Source: Thiobacillus denitrificans (GTDB lineage Bacteria; Pseudomonadota; Gammaproteobacteria; Burkholderiales; Thiobacillaceae). Taken from it: a stretch of DNA of 36,483 nt. Each line of letters opens with the position of its first letter. Positions within the stretch are counted from its first letter, which is position 1. The translations under genes were made by a program, and so were the position numbers. Shown in pieces: positions 29,415 through 36,483 of this stretch. The notes below the pieces were generated by a model. That model had not been told where the DNA came from and ran no database searches. It worked only from the letters and a program-made list of their open reading frames with translations. Location of the stretch: positions 576 through 37,058 of the forward strand of contig DDRS01000039.1 in the NCBI GenBank assembly GCA_002343685.1, read 5' to 3'.

Positions 29415-30975
29415 GCACGGTGTTGCCGGCGATCGGCAGGATTTCCGGATAGTCGCGGCTGAAATGAAGGCCCCGGCTTTCCTGCCGCAACTGGGCCGAG
29501 CGGATGATGAGATCGGCGCTCTGCACCAGATTGCGCAGTTCGATCAGGTCGTTGGAGACCCGGAAGTTCCGGTAAAACTCGTCGATTTCGGCGCGCAGCA
29601 GGCGGATCCGGTGCGACGCGCGTGCCAGCCGCTTGTTGGTGCGCACGATGCCTACGTAGTCCCACATGAAGCGCCGCAGTTCGTCCCAGTTGTGCGAGAT
29701 CACCACCTCCTCGTCGGGATCGGTGACGCGCGACGCATCCCAGGGCGGCAGGCTGAGCGAGGGGGCGGGCGGCGTGGCCAGGATGTCGGCGGCGGCGGCA
29801 TGGCCGAATACCAGGCACTCCAGCAGCGAATTCGACGCCAGGCGATTGGCGCCGTGCAGTCCGGTGAAGGTGACTTCACCGACGGCATGCAGGTTGCACA
29901 GGTCGGTACGCGCATGCATGTCGGTGATGACGCCGCCGCAGGTGTAGTGCGCGGCCGGCACCACCGGGATCGGCTGGCGCGTGATGTCGATGCCAAGTTC
30001 CAGGCAGCGGCCGTAGATCGTCGGAAAATGCTCGCGCACGAAATCGGCCGGCTTGTGGCTGATGTCGAGGTAGACGCAGTCGATGCCGCGTTTCTTCATC
30101 TCGAAGTCGATTGCGCGGGCGACCACGTCGCGTGGTGCGAGTTCGGCGCGCTCGTCATGAAATTGCATGAAACGGCTGCCGTCGGGCAGCAGCAGGCGGC
30201 CGCCTTCGCCGCGTACCGCCTCGGAAATGAGAAAGGATTTGGCGTGCGGGTGGTACAGGCAGGTCGGGTGGAACTGCACGAACTCCAGGTTGGCCACCCG
30301 GCAGCCGGCGCGCCAGGCCATCGCGATGCCGTCGCCGGTCGAGGTATCGGGGTTGGTCGTGTAAAGATAGACCTTACCGGCGCCACCGGTGGCGAGCACG
30401 GTGTGCCCGGCGGCAAAGGTCTCGACCTCGCCGGTGCCTTTGTTCAGCGCATAGGCGCCGTGGATCTGCCGTTCCTGGCCGCCGGCGCGCTTGCCGGTGA
30501 TGAGGTCGATGGCGACATGCTGCTCGAAGGTGTCGATATTGGGATGGGCACGCACCCGGTCGAGCAGGCTGGTCTGTACCGCGTGTCCGGTAGCGTCCGC
30601 CGCGTGTACGACCCGGCGTTTGGAATGTCCGCCTTCGCGGGTGAGGTGCAGACCGCCCGGCGCTTGCGGGTCGGGGGTGAAAGCGACGCCGTTGGCGGTC
30701 AGCCAGGCGATCATTTCGCGCGCCTGGCTGGCCACCAGCCGGGTGACGGCCTCGTCGCACAGGCCGGCCCCGGCAACCAGGGTGTCATGGACGTGGGCCT
30801 CGACCGAATCGCCGCTGTCGACCGCCGCGGCAATGCCGCCTTGCGCCCAGTCGCTGGCCCCGTCGGTCATCTGGCGCTTGGTCACAATGGCGACGCGGCG
30901 CTGGTCGGCAAGCTTGAGCGCGGTGGTCAGCGCGGCGAGGCCGCTGCCGAGGATGAGGACGTCGTGTCTGTGCAT
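29350..30975 (-). CDS. nadB: L-aspartate oxidase
   Basis: A 541-residue FAD enzyme that oxidises L-aspartate to iminoaspartate, the first step of NAD synthesis. The FAD-binding N-terminus is VLILGSGLAALTTALKLADQ; other family segments are DGASDWAQGGIAAAVDSGDS, HTVLATGGAGKVYLYTTNPD, EFVQFHPTCLYHPHAKSFLI, EAVRGEGGRLLLPDG and ACGGVITDMHARTDLCNL-like YTCGGVITDMHARTDL. The C-terminal helical domain is present (RLARASHRIRLLRAEIDEFY). It diverges from rpoE, an arrangement shared with E. coli. Its 3' end overlaps the YgfX-like gene. The other NAD genes (nadA, nadC) are not in this window. Confidence 0.96.
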   Translation of the reverse strand: MHRHDVLILGSGLAALTTALKLADQRRVAIVTKRQMTDGASDWAQGGIAAAVDSGDSVEAHVHDTLVAGAGLCDEAVTRLVASQAREMIAWLTANGVAFTPDPQAPGGLHLTREGGHSKRRVVHAADATGHAVQTSLLDRVRAHPNIDTFEQHVAIDLITGKRAGGQERQIHGAYALNKGTGEVETFAAGHTVLATGGAGKVYLYTTNPDTSTGDGIAMAWRAGCRVANLEFVQFHPTCLYHPHAKSFLISEAVRGEGGRLLLPDGSRFMQFHDERAELAPRDVVARAIDFEMKKRGIDCVYLDISHKPADFVREHFPTIYGRCLELGIDITRQPIPVVPAAHYTCGGVITDMHARTDLCNLHAVGEVTFTGLHGANRLASNSLLECLVFGHAAAADILATPPAPSLSLPPWDASRVTDPDEEVVISHNWDELRRFMWDYVGIVRTNKRLARASHRIRLLRAEIDEFYRNFRVSNDLIELRNLVQSADLIIRSAQLRQESRGLHFSRDYPEILPIAGNTVLNPRPGTLCPSVCGVPSEATS

Positions 30976-31030
30976 GGTGGTCGGGGGATGATAGCAGGCT
31001 TGGGCCGTGTCCGAATAACCCTGTTTGGGG

Positions 31031-31058
31031 TGAACTTTTTTACCCTGACCCGATCACA
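31031..31058 (+). promoter_or_regulatory. Putative sigma-E promoter of rpoE
   Basis: TGAACTT (31031-31037) and TCACA (31054-31058) are separated by 16 bp, matching the sigma-E pattern GGAACTT-N16-TCTGA apart from one base in the -35 and two in the -10. It would give rpoE positive autoregulation. A second, sigma-70-like -10 (TATACT, 31081-31086) lies downstream with a weak -35. Confidence 0.55.
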
Positions 31059-31116
31059 CATTCCGGAAGGTGCGGTCACGTATACTTTCAACACAAACAA
31101 GAAGCAGCAGGGAGAT

Positions 31117-31713
31117 ATGTCGGACCGCGAACTGGATCAGGTGTTGGTCGAACGCGCCCAGCAGGGCGACAAGCACGCTTTCGAGCTGTTGGTGAGCAAA
31201 TATCACCGCAAGCTCGGGCGGCTGTTGTCGCGCATGGTGCGGGATGCTGCGGAGGTGGAAGATATTACGCAGGAAGCTTTTATCAAGGCCTACCGTGCGT
31301 TGCCGGGGTTTCGTGGCGAGAGCGCCTTCTACACCTGGCTGTATCGTATCGCCGTGAATACCGCCAAGAATTATCTGGTGGCGCACAAGCGCATGCCGGT
31401 GGCGAGCGACGTGCAGGCGGAAGATGCGGAGAATTACGAGGACGGCGACCTGTTGCGCGATATTGCGACGCCGGAAGCGGAACTCCAGACCAAACAGATC
31501 GCCAAAGCAGTCAATGAGGCGGTCGATGCGCTGCCCGAGGAATTGAGGACGGCCATCACGCTGCGCGAGATCGAAGGCATGAGCTACGAGGAAATCGCAC
31601 AAATGATGGACTGCCCGATCGGTACCGTGCGCTCGCGGATCTTCCGCGCGCGCGAGGCCATAGCGGAAAAGATACGCCCGATGCTGGGCACCAGTCAGGA
31701 CAAAAGGTGGTAA
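31117..31713 (+). CDS. rpoE: RNA polymerase sigma-E factor (RpoE/AlgU)
   Basis: A 198-residue ECF sigma factor for envelope stress. Region 2 is DKHAFELLVSKYHRKLGRLL, RDAAEVEDITQEAFIKAYRA, FYTWLYRIAVNTAKNYL; region 4 is LPEELRTAITLREIEGMSYE, EIAQMMDCPIGTVRSRIFRA. The ATG at 31117 has GGGAG (31110-31114) as ribosome site. The same frame stays open 596 codons further upstream, antisense to nadB, which is a composition artefact. It heads rpoE-rseA-rseB-rseC-mucD, the standard sigma-E operon, with a sigma-E-type promoter 60-86 bp before the ATG. Length is normal. Confidence 0.97.
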   Translation: MSDRELDQVLVERAQQGDKHAFELLVSKYHRKLGRLLSRMVRDAAEVEDITQEAFIKAYRALPGFRGESAFYTWLYRIAVNTAKNYLVAHKRMPVASDVQAEDAENYEDGDLLRDIATPEAELQTKQIAKAVNEAVDALPEELRTAITLREIEGMSYEEIAQMMDCPIGTVRSRIFRAREAIAEKIRPMLGTSQDKRW

Positions 31714-31715
31714 CC

Positions 31716-32264
31716 ATGTCAGCACTTCTTAAAACCCATGCCCATCCCCAGAGTGAATCGGCCGACGAGGACTGGCGTCTGTTGCTTTCGGCCGCACTTG
31801 ATGGCGAGACGGAGCGTACCGAAACGGAAGCCTGCCTCACGGCCCTGAAACGCGACGGCGAGCTGCGACAAAGCTGGTCGGATTACCATCTGATCGGCGA
31901 CCTGATGCGAGGCGAAGCCCCGGCGCAGGAGGGCTTCATGGCACGTTTCTCAGCGCAGTTGTCCACCGAGCCGACCGTGCTCGCACCGCGCCGAAGCGTG
32001 TGGCCGCAGCGGGTTGCCGTGGCCTCGTTTGCCTCGCTCGCGGTGTGGGGCGCGATTTCGCTCACCCGGATGATGTCGGAAGAGCCGGCCACGCTGCCCA
32101 TGGCGACAGCCCCGGGTTTTCAGCAAGCCTCGCTGTCGTCGGAGTCGGCAAGCGAAGACGCCCGGTTTGCGCCTTATCTGGTGGCGCATCAGGAATTCGC
32201 CCCGATGACGGTGGTTTCTTCCCCTTATCAGCCGGCGGTGGCCGTAGCGGTGGAGCCGCGCTGA
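31716..32264 (+). CDS. rseA: Anti-sigma-E factor RseA/MucA
   Basis: A 182-residue single-pass inner membrane protein that holds sigma-E inactive until cleaved. The cytoplasmic N-terminal domain has the family features WRLLLSAALDGETERTETEA and LRQSWSDYHLIGDLMRGEAP. One membrane segment (about residues 89-108, VAVASFASLAVWGAISLT) is followed by a short periplasmic tail rich in Ala, Ser and Glu that RseB would bind. The ATG at 31716 is 2 bp after the rpoE stop with AAGGTGG upstream; an in-frame GTG at 31707 lies inside rpoE. Its stop overlaps the rseB start (TGATG). Confidence 0.93.
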   Translation: MSALLKTHAHPQSESADEDWRLLLSAALDGETERTETEACLTALKRDGELRQSWSDYHLIGDLMRGEAPAQEGFMARFSAQLSTEPTVLAPRRSVWPQRVAVASFASLAVWGAISLTRMMSEEPATLPMATAPGFQQASLSSESASEDARFAPYLVAHQEFAPMTVVSSPYQPAVAVAVEPR

Positions 32265-33211
32265 TGCGGTCGCTGGCTGGATGGCGGCAGGGCTGGCTGG
32301 TTGCAGGGTTCGCTGGGCTGGTCTTGCTGTCCGGCGGGGCGCGCGCCGATGCTGCGGCCGATTGGCTCAATCGTGCGGCCACAGCCGCCAAACAGCAGAA
32401 TTACAGCGGTATCTATGTCTATCACCACGGTGAGCATGTCGAGGTCTTGCGTGTACAGCACCGTGCCGATGCGAATGGCGAGCAGGAAAAAGTCGAAGTC
32501 ATGGATGGCACCTCGCGCCAGTTCATGCGTATCAATAACGATGTGTACTGCCACTTGCCTGATGGCAAGCACGTTCGGCTGGAGCGCAATGCGCTGCGCC
32601 GTTTCTTCCCGGCCTTGCTGCCTGCGCAGCCGGCCAGCCTGCTCGATTTCTACGAGGCGAAGCTGGGCGGGATCGAGCGCGTTGCGGGACGCACCTGCCA
32701 GGTGGTGACGCTAGCGCCGCGCGACGGATACCGATATACCTACAACTTCTGGCTGGACACCCGGACTGGCTTGCCGCTCAAGGCACGCATCGTCAACGAT
32801 AGCGGCAACGTGATCTCGATCCTCGTGTTCTCGGAAATCCAGATCGGCAAGGTCCCGGACATCCGCAATGACATGGCAGGAAAGATCATCCAGAAAATAC
32901 AGCCGGGCAAACCGGTCATGAACGACTGGAACGTGACCCCGCCCCCCGGATACGAACAGGTACAGGAAGCGGTGCGTGTACTGCCCGGCAAGCGGGCGCC
33001 GGTCACGCATCTGGTTTTTTCGGACGGCTTGAGCGTGTTGTCGATGTTTGTCGAGCCGGCGGATCCGCAGGTGCAAAGCCTGCATGGCCTGTCGGCTGAA
33101 GGCGCGATCGGCATCTATGCCCGCGAGGTGGATGGCTACATCGTGACGACGCTGGGCGAAGTGCCGAACATGGCGCTCATCGAAACCGGCAATTCGGCAA
33201 CCCGGAAGTAA
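32264..33211 (+). CDS. rseB: Sigma-E regulatory protein RseB/MucB
   Basis: A 315-residue periplasmic protein with a signal peptide (GWLVAGFAGLVLLSGGARA, then DAAAD). The N-terminal LolA-like domain includes WLNRAATAAKQQNYSGIYVY and GEHVEVLRVQHRADANGEQE, and the C-terminal domain has RVLPGKRAPVTHLVFSDGLS. It shields RseA from the first protease and releases it on sensing misplaced lipids or lipopolysaccharide. Length and domain order match E. coli RseB (318). The ATG at 32264 overlaps the rseA stop, and rseC follows 8 bp later. Frames extending upstream are shadows of rseA. Confidence 0.95.
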   Translation: MRSLAGWRQGWLVAGFAGLVLLSGGARADAAADWLNRAATAAKQQNYSGIYVYHHGEHVEVLRVQHRADANGEQEKVEVMDGTSRQFMRINNDVYCHLPDGKHVRLERNALRRFFPALLPAQPASLLDFYEAKLGGIERVAGRTCQVVTLAPRDGYRYTYNFWLDTRTGLPLKARIVNDSGNVISILVFSEIQIGKVPDIRNDMAGKIIQKIQPGKPVMNDWNVTPPPGYEQVQEAVRVLPGKRAPVTHLVFSDGLSVLSMFVEPADPQVQSLHGLSAEGAIGIYAREVDGYIVTTLGEVPNMALIETGNSATRK

Positions 33212-33219
33212 GGCCGGAC

Positions 33220-33660
33220 ATGCTGGAGCAAACAGCCGAAGTCATCCACACCGCATCCGACGGCGTCTGGGTGCAGGCCGTCGAGCCATCGGGCTGCGGC
33301 ACCTGCGGTGGACAGGGATGTTCGTCGCGGCGCATCGCAGAACTGTTCCAGCGCAAGCCCCGGAATTTCCTGGTCGACTGCGACCTGCTCCTGGCACCCG
33401 GAGACCGCGTGGTGATCGGGATTGCCCATGGCAGCGTACTCAAGAGTGCAATGCGCGCCTATGGCCTGCCGTTGGGCCTGATGCTGGCGGGCGCGTTGCT
33501 GGCGCAGGCCATCCAGCCCGGCGACGGCGCGGCGCTTGCCGGCATGCTGATTGGAGGGGCGGTGGGCTGGCTCCTGGCACGTGGCGGCCGGACGGCTCGT
33601 CCGGTGGTGCTCAGACGAGAAGACGGAATTTCGTTTCAAGTAATGAAAGGACAGTCATGA
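33220..33660 (+). CDS. rseC: RseC family protein (SoxR-reducing-system type)
   Basis: A 146-residue inner membrane protein with a conserved N-terminal cysteine cluster (C26, C29, C34 in SGCGTCGGQGCSS) and two membrane segments (AYGLPLGLMLAGALLAQA, and AALAGMLIGGAVGWLLA). It is in the RseC/RsxC-associated family linked to redox control of SoxR and to modest sigma-E effects. ATG 33220 is 8 bp after rseB. Its stop overlaps the mucD ATG (ATGA at 33657-33660). The cysteines suggest metal or Fe-S binding (inference). It belongs to the sigma-E operon by position. Confidence 0.92.
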   Translation: MLEQTAEVIHTASDGVWVQAVEPSGCGTCGGQGCSSRRIAELFQRKPRNFLVDCDLLLAPGDRVVIGIAHGSVLKSAMRAYGLPLGLMLAGALLAQAIQPGDGAALAGMLIGGAVGWLLARGGRTARPVVLRREDGISFQVMKGQS

Positions 33661-35063
33661 TGAAAAACGCTTTGGCGGCGATCGCGTTGGTGTTTGCCGT
33701 GTCGGTACCTGCATTGGCGAAGGATGTGATGGATGTGGCCGATCTGGTCGAGAAAGAAGGGCCGGCCGTGGTCAATATCAGTACCACCAAGATGGTGAAG
33801 CGTGGCCAGGAGTTTGGTGACGAGGGCATGCAGGAATTCTTCCGCCGCTTCTTCCCGGGCATGCCGGGCATGCCGGGCATGCCCGGAGGGCAGGAAGGCG
33901 GACAGGGCCCCGGCCCCATGCAGGAAATTCCGGCGCGCGGCGAAGGCTCGGGTTTCATCGTCAGCAACGATGGCTACATCCTGACCAATGCGCATGTGGT
34001 CAAAGGTGCGGATGAAGTGGTGGTCAAGCTCATCGACAAACGAACCTTCACGGCCAAGGTGGTGGGGGCAGACGCGCGTACCGACGTGGCCGTCATCAAG
34101 ATCACCGCCAACAATCTGCCTGTCGTCAAACTGGGCGATCCCACCAAACTGCGGGTGGGCGAGGCGGTGGCGGCCATCGGTTCGCCCTTCGGTTTCGAGA
34201 ACTCGGTCACTGCGGGCATCGTTTCCGCCAAGGGGCGCTCGCTGCCATCGGAGACCTACGTCCCGTTCATCCAGACCGATGTGCCGATCAATCCCGGTAA
34301 TTCAGGCGGGCCCCTGTTCAATATGAAAGGGGAAGTGGTCGGCATCAATTCGCAGATTTACAGCCGCAGCGGCGGCTACATGGGGGTATCGTTCGCGATC
34401 CCGATCGATGTGGCGATGGAGGCGGCGGCCCAGCTGAAAAGCGGCGGCAAGGTGTCGCGCGGCTGGCTGGGCGTGGTGATCCAGGAAGTGACCGCCGATC
34501 TGGCCGACTCCTTCGGCCTGGATCGCCCGCGCGGAGCGCTGGTATCGCAGGTTCAGGAGGACAGCCCGGCGCAGAAAGCGGGACTCCAGGCGGCCGACGT
34601 CATCCTGGAGTTCAATGGCAAGGCCGTGGAAAACTCCAGCGACCTGCCGCGCATCGTCGGCATGGCCAAGCCGGGCACCAAGATTCCGCTGCAAGTCTGG
34701 CGCAAGGGGAAAGTCCAGCAATTGAACGTGGTGCTGGGCGAATTGCCCACCGAAAGCCAGCAGGCCAGCAATGACGGCAAGGCTATTTTGCGCGGCGGGC
34801 TGGCCCTGACTGAACTGGGGGCGGACCAGCGGCGGGCGCTCGACCTCGACTATGGCGTGCTGGTCGCGGATGCAACGGGCGATGCGGCACGTGCCGGCAT
34901 CCGGACGGGCGACGTCATCCTGGCGGTCAACAATACCAAGATCACCAGCGTGGCGGTTTATCGCAAGGCCATCGCCACGATTCCCGCCGGCAAGAGCGCG
35001 GCGATCCTGGTGCGTCGCGGCGACGGCTCGCTCTACATCCCGTTGAAGATTTCGGGTGGGTAA
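33657..35063 (+). CDS. mucD: Periplasmic serine protease MucD/DegP (HtrA family)
   Basis: A 468-residue HtrA protease-chaperone with a signal peptide (NALAAIALVFAVSVPALA, then KDV). The catalytic triad is H113 (TNAHVV), D143 (ARTDVAV) and S216 (NPGNSGGPL). Two PDZ domains follow (about residues 265-360, GWLGVVIQEVTADLADSFGL, and 375-468, GVLVADATGDAARAGIRTGD). A stretch at residues 68-77 repeats Gly-Met-Pro three times, encoded by a 9-bp DNA repeat (33855-33881), in the loop just before the protease core. The start overlaps the rseC stop. It degrades misfolded periplasmic proteins and completes the sigma-E operon, as mucD does in Pseudomonas. Confidence 0.95.
   Translation: MMKNALAAIALVFAVSVPALAKDVMDVADLVEKEGPAVVNISTTKMVKRGQEFGDEGMQEFFRRFFPGMPGMPGMPGGQEGGQGPGPMQEIPARGEGSGFIVSNDGYILTNAHVVKGADEVVVKLIDKRTFTAKVVGADARTDVAVIKITANNLPVVKLGDPTKLRVGEAVAAIGSPFGFENSVTAGIVSAKGRSLPSETYVPFIQTDVPINPGNSGGPLFNMKGEVVGINSQIYSRSGGYMGVSFAIPIDVAMEAAAQLKSGGKVSRGWLGVVIQEVTADLADSFGLDRPRGALVSQVQEDSPAQKAGLQAADVILEFNGKAVENSSDLPRIVGMAKPGTKIPLQVWRKGKVQQLNVVLGELPTESQQASNDGKAILRGGLALTELGADQRRALDLDYGVLVADATGDAARAGIRTGDVILAVNNTKITSVAVYRKAIATIPAGKSAAILVRRGDGSLYIPLKISGG
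33855..33881. repeat. Three tandem copies of a 9-bp unit inside mucD
   Basis: CCGGGCATG is repeated three times (33855-33863, 33864-33872, 33873-33881) and is followed by CCCGG. Each copy contains the palindrome GGCATGCC across its junction, so the tract can form a hairpin. In frame it encodes Gly-Met-Pro units. Copy number may vary by slippage without breaking the frame. Confidence 0.85.
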
Positions 35064-35301
35064 AACGCTCACGCTCTATACGCGGAAAGGCTGTCCGCTC
35101 TGCGAGGAACTGGCAGCCGAGGCCTGCGCCCTGCTTGCAGGGACGGGGCACGCCCTGGTTCCTGTGGATGTGGATGCCGATCCTGAACTCAAGGCCGAAT
35201 ACGGTTGGGAGGTTCCGCTGTTGTTTGACGGCGACACTGAGATTTGCCGCCATCAGCTCAATCTGCCGGCGTTTCAGGAATGGCTGCGCTTCAACCCTTG
35301 A
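35056..35301 (+). CDS. Glutaredoxin-like protein (DUF836 family)
   Basis: An 81-residue thioredoxin-fold protein with the redox motif C13-P-L-C16 (TLTLYTRKGCPLCEEL), and the cis-proline segment EYGWEVPLLFDGDTEIC. It resembles the short glutaredoxin-like DUF836 proteins often found next to lepA in beta- and gammaproteobacteria. No signal peptide, so it is cytoplasmic. The GTG start at 35056 overlaps the mucD stop (TAA 35061-35063) by 8 bp, so it is the last gene of the sigma-E operon by position. Function is likely disulfide reduction, client unknown. Confidence 0.85.
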   Translation: MGKTLTLYTRKGCPLCEELAAEACALLAGTGHALVPVDVDADPELKAEYGWEVPLLFDGDTEICRHQLNLPAFQEWLRFNP

Positions 35302-35338
35302 AATCCGTTAAAATCCGGGGTCTTATCGAATCCCTGAT

Positions 35339-35365
35339 CGGGCACGGAAGCGTGCCCGTTTTGTT

Positions 35366-35366
<1 letters not shown>
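35339..35366 (+). terminator. Hairpin with T-rich tail directly before lepA
   Basis: A perfect 8-bp stem CGGGCACG/CGTGCCCG with loop GAAG (35339-35358) is followed by TTTTGTTG (35359-35366). It can end the sigma-E operon transcript. It also occupies the ribosome-site region of lepA, whose GTG start is at 35366, so it may instead control lepA translation. Confidence 0.6.

Positions 35367-36483
<1,117 letters not shown>

Noticed and set aside
29329..31116. Nearly 600-codon upstream extension of the rpoE frame
   Set aside because: It is antisense to nadB, has low-complexity composition and no start signal; RpoE begins at 31117 with a ribosome site.

Overview
The window is GC-rich chromosomal DNA of a betaproteobacterium. 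Gene order and protein types (proS with a lytic transglycosylase, mrp-dcd-decarboxylase, rpsF-priB-rpsR-rplI-dnaB-alr, nadB facing rpoE-rseA-rseB-rseC-mucD and lepA) are typical of that class. A DsrC-family protein and periplasmic thioredoxins of TlpA/SoxW type suggest a sulfur oxidiser of the Thiobacillus kind. The genus is an inference, not shown by the sequence. Most of the window is core genome. The only clear mobile DNA is at the left edge.

Layout. 1-764: a P4-type integrase, cut by the window edge, lies just beyond the 3' end of a tRNA-Gly(CCC) gene. This is the junction of an integrated element that extends to the left. The 238-bp gap carries clustered copies of a six-base motif. 840-2609: thiS, thiG and trmB. 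2644-3279: a MarC membrane protein. 3409-6501: the tightly packed oxidative pentose phosphate operon gnd-zwf-pgl. 6502-8880 (minus): the ribosome-assembly GTPase YlqF/RbgA and an aspartase/fumarase family enzyme. 8882-11693: an envelope operon of two exported thioredoxins, a TolC-like channel and a very short HlyD-like adaptor, with no inner-membrane pump. 11745-14886 (minus): an unrecognised two-domain protein, a lytic transglycosylase and proS. 14962-17662: a spermidine-synthase-like protein, a WD40 lipoprotein, rppH and a small orphan.

17848-21843: mrp, dcd and a large PLP-dependent arginine/lysine/ornithine decarboxylase. 21871-26037: rpsF-priB-rpsR-rplI with an unusual leader, a strong terminator, then dnaB (with a DnaA box and a promoter placed for a leaderless mRNA) and alr. 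26040-27565: a cysteine-less DsrC paralogue diverging from a CsgG-like exported protein with an SH3-type tail. 27614-30975: a DUF4936-like protein, ygfZ, ygfX and nadB. 31117-35301: the sigma-E envelope-stress operon rpoE-rseA-rseB-rseC-mucD plus a glutaredoxin-like protein, with a sigma-E-type promoter in front. 35366-end: lepA, open at the right edge, preceded by a strong hairpin.

No gene-free stretch exceeds 300 bases. The largest gaps are 453-690 (attachment region), 12249-12512 (only a small 7-bp hairpin near 12335-12351) and 17663-17847 (nested inverted repeats, then the mrp promoter). I found no CRISPR array, insertion sequence, rRNA or second tRNA. The least ordinary parts are the cysteine-less DsrC paralogue, the pump-less TolC/adaptor/thioredoxin operon, the rpsF leader, the dnaB control region and the integrase/tRNA junction.
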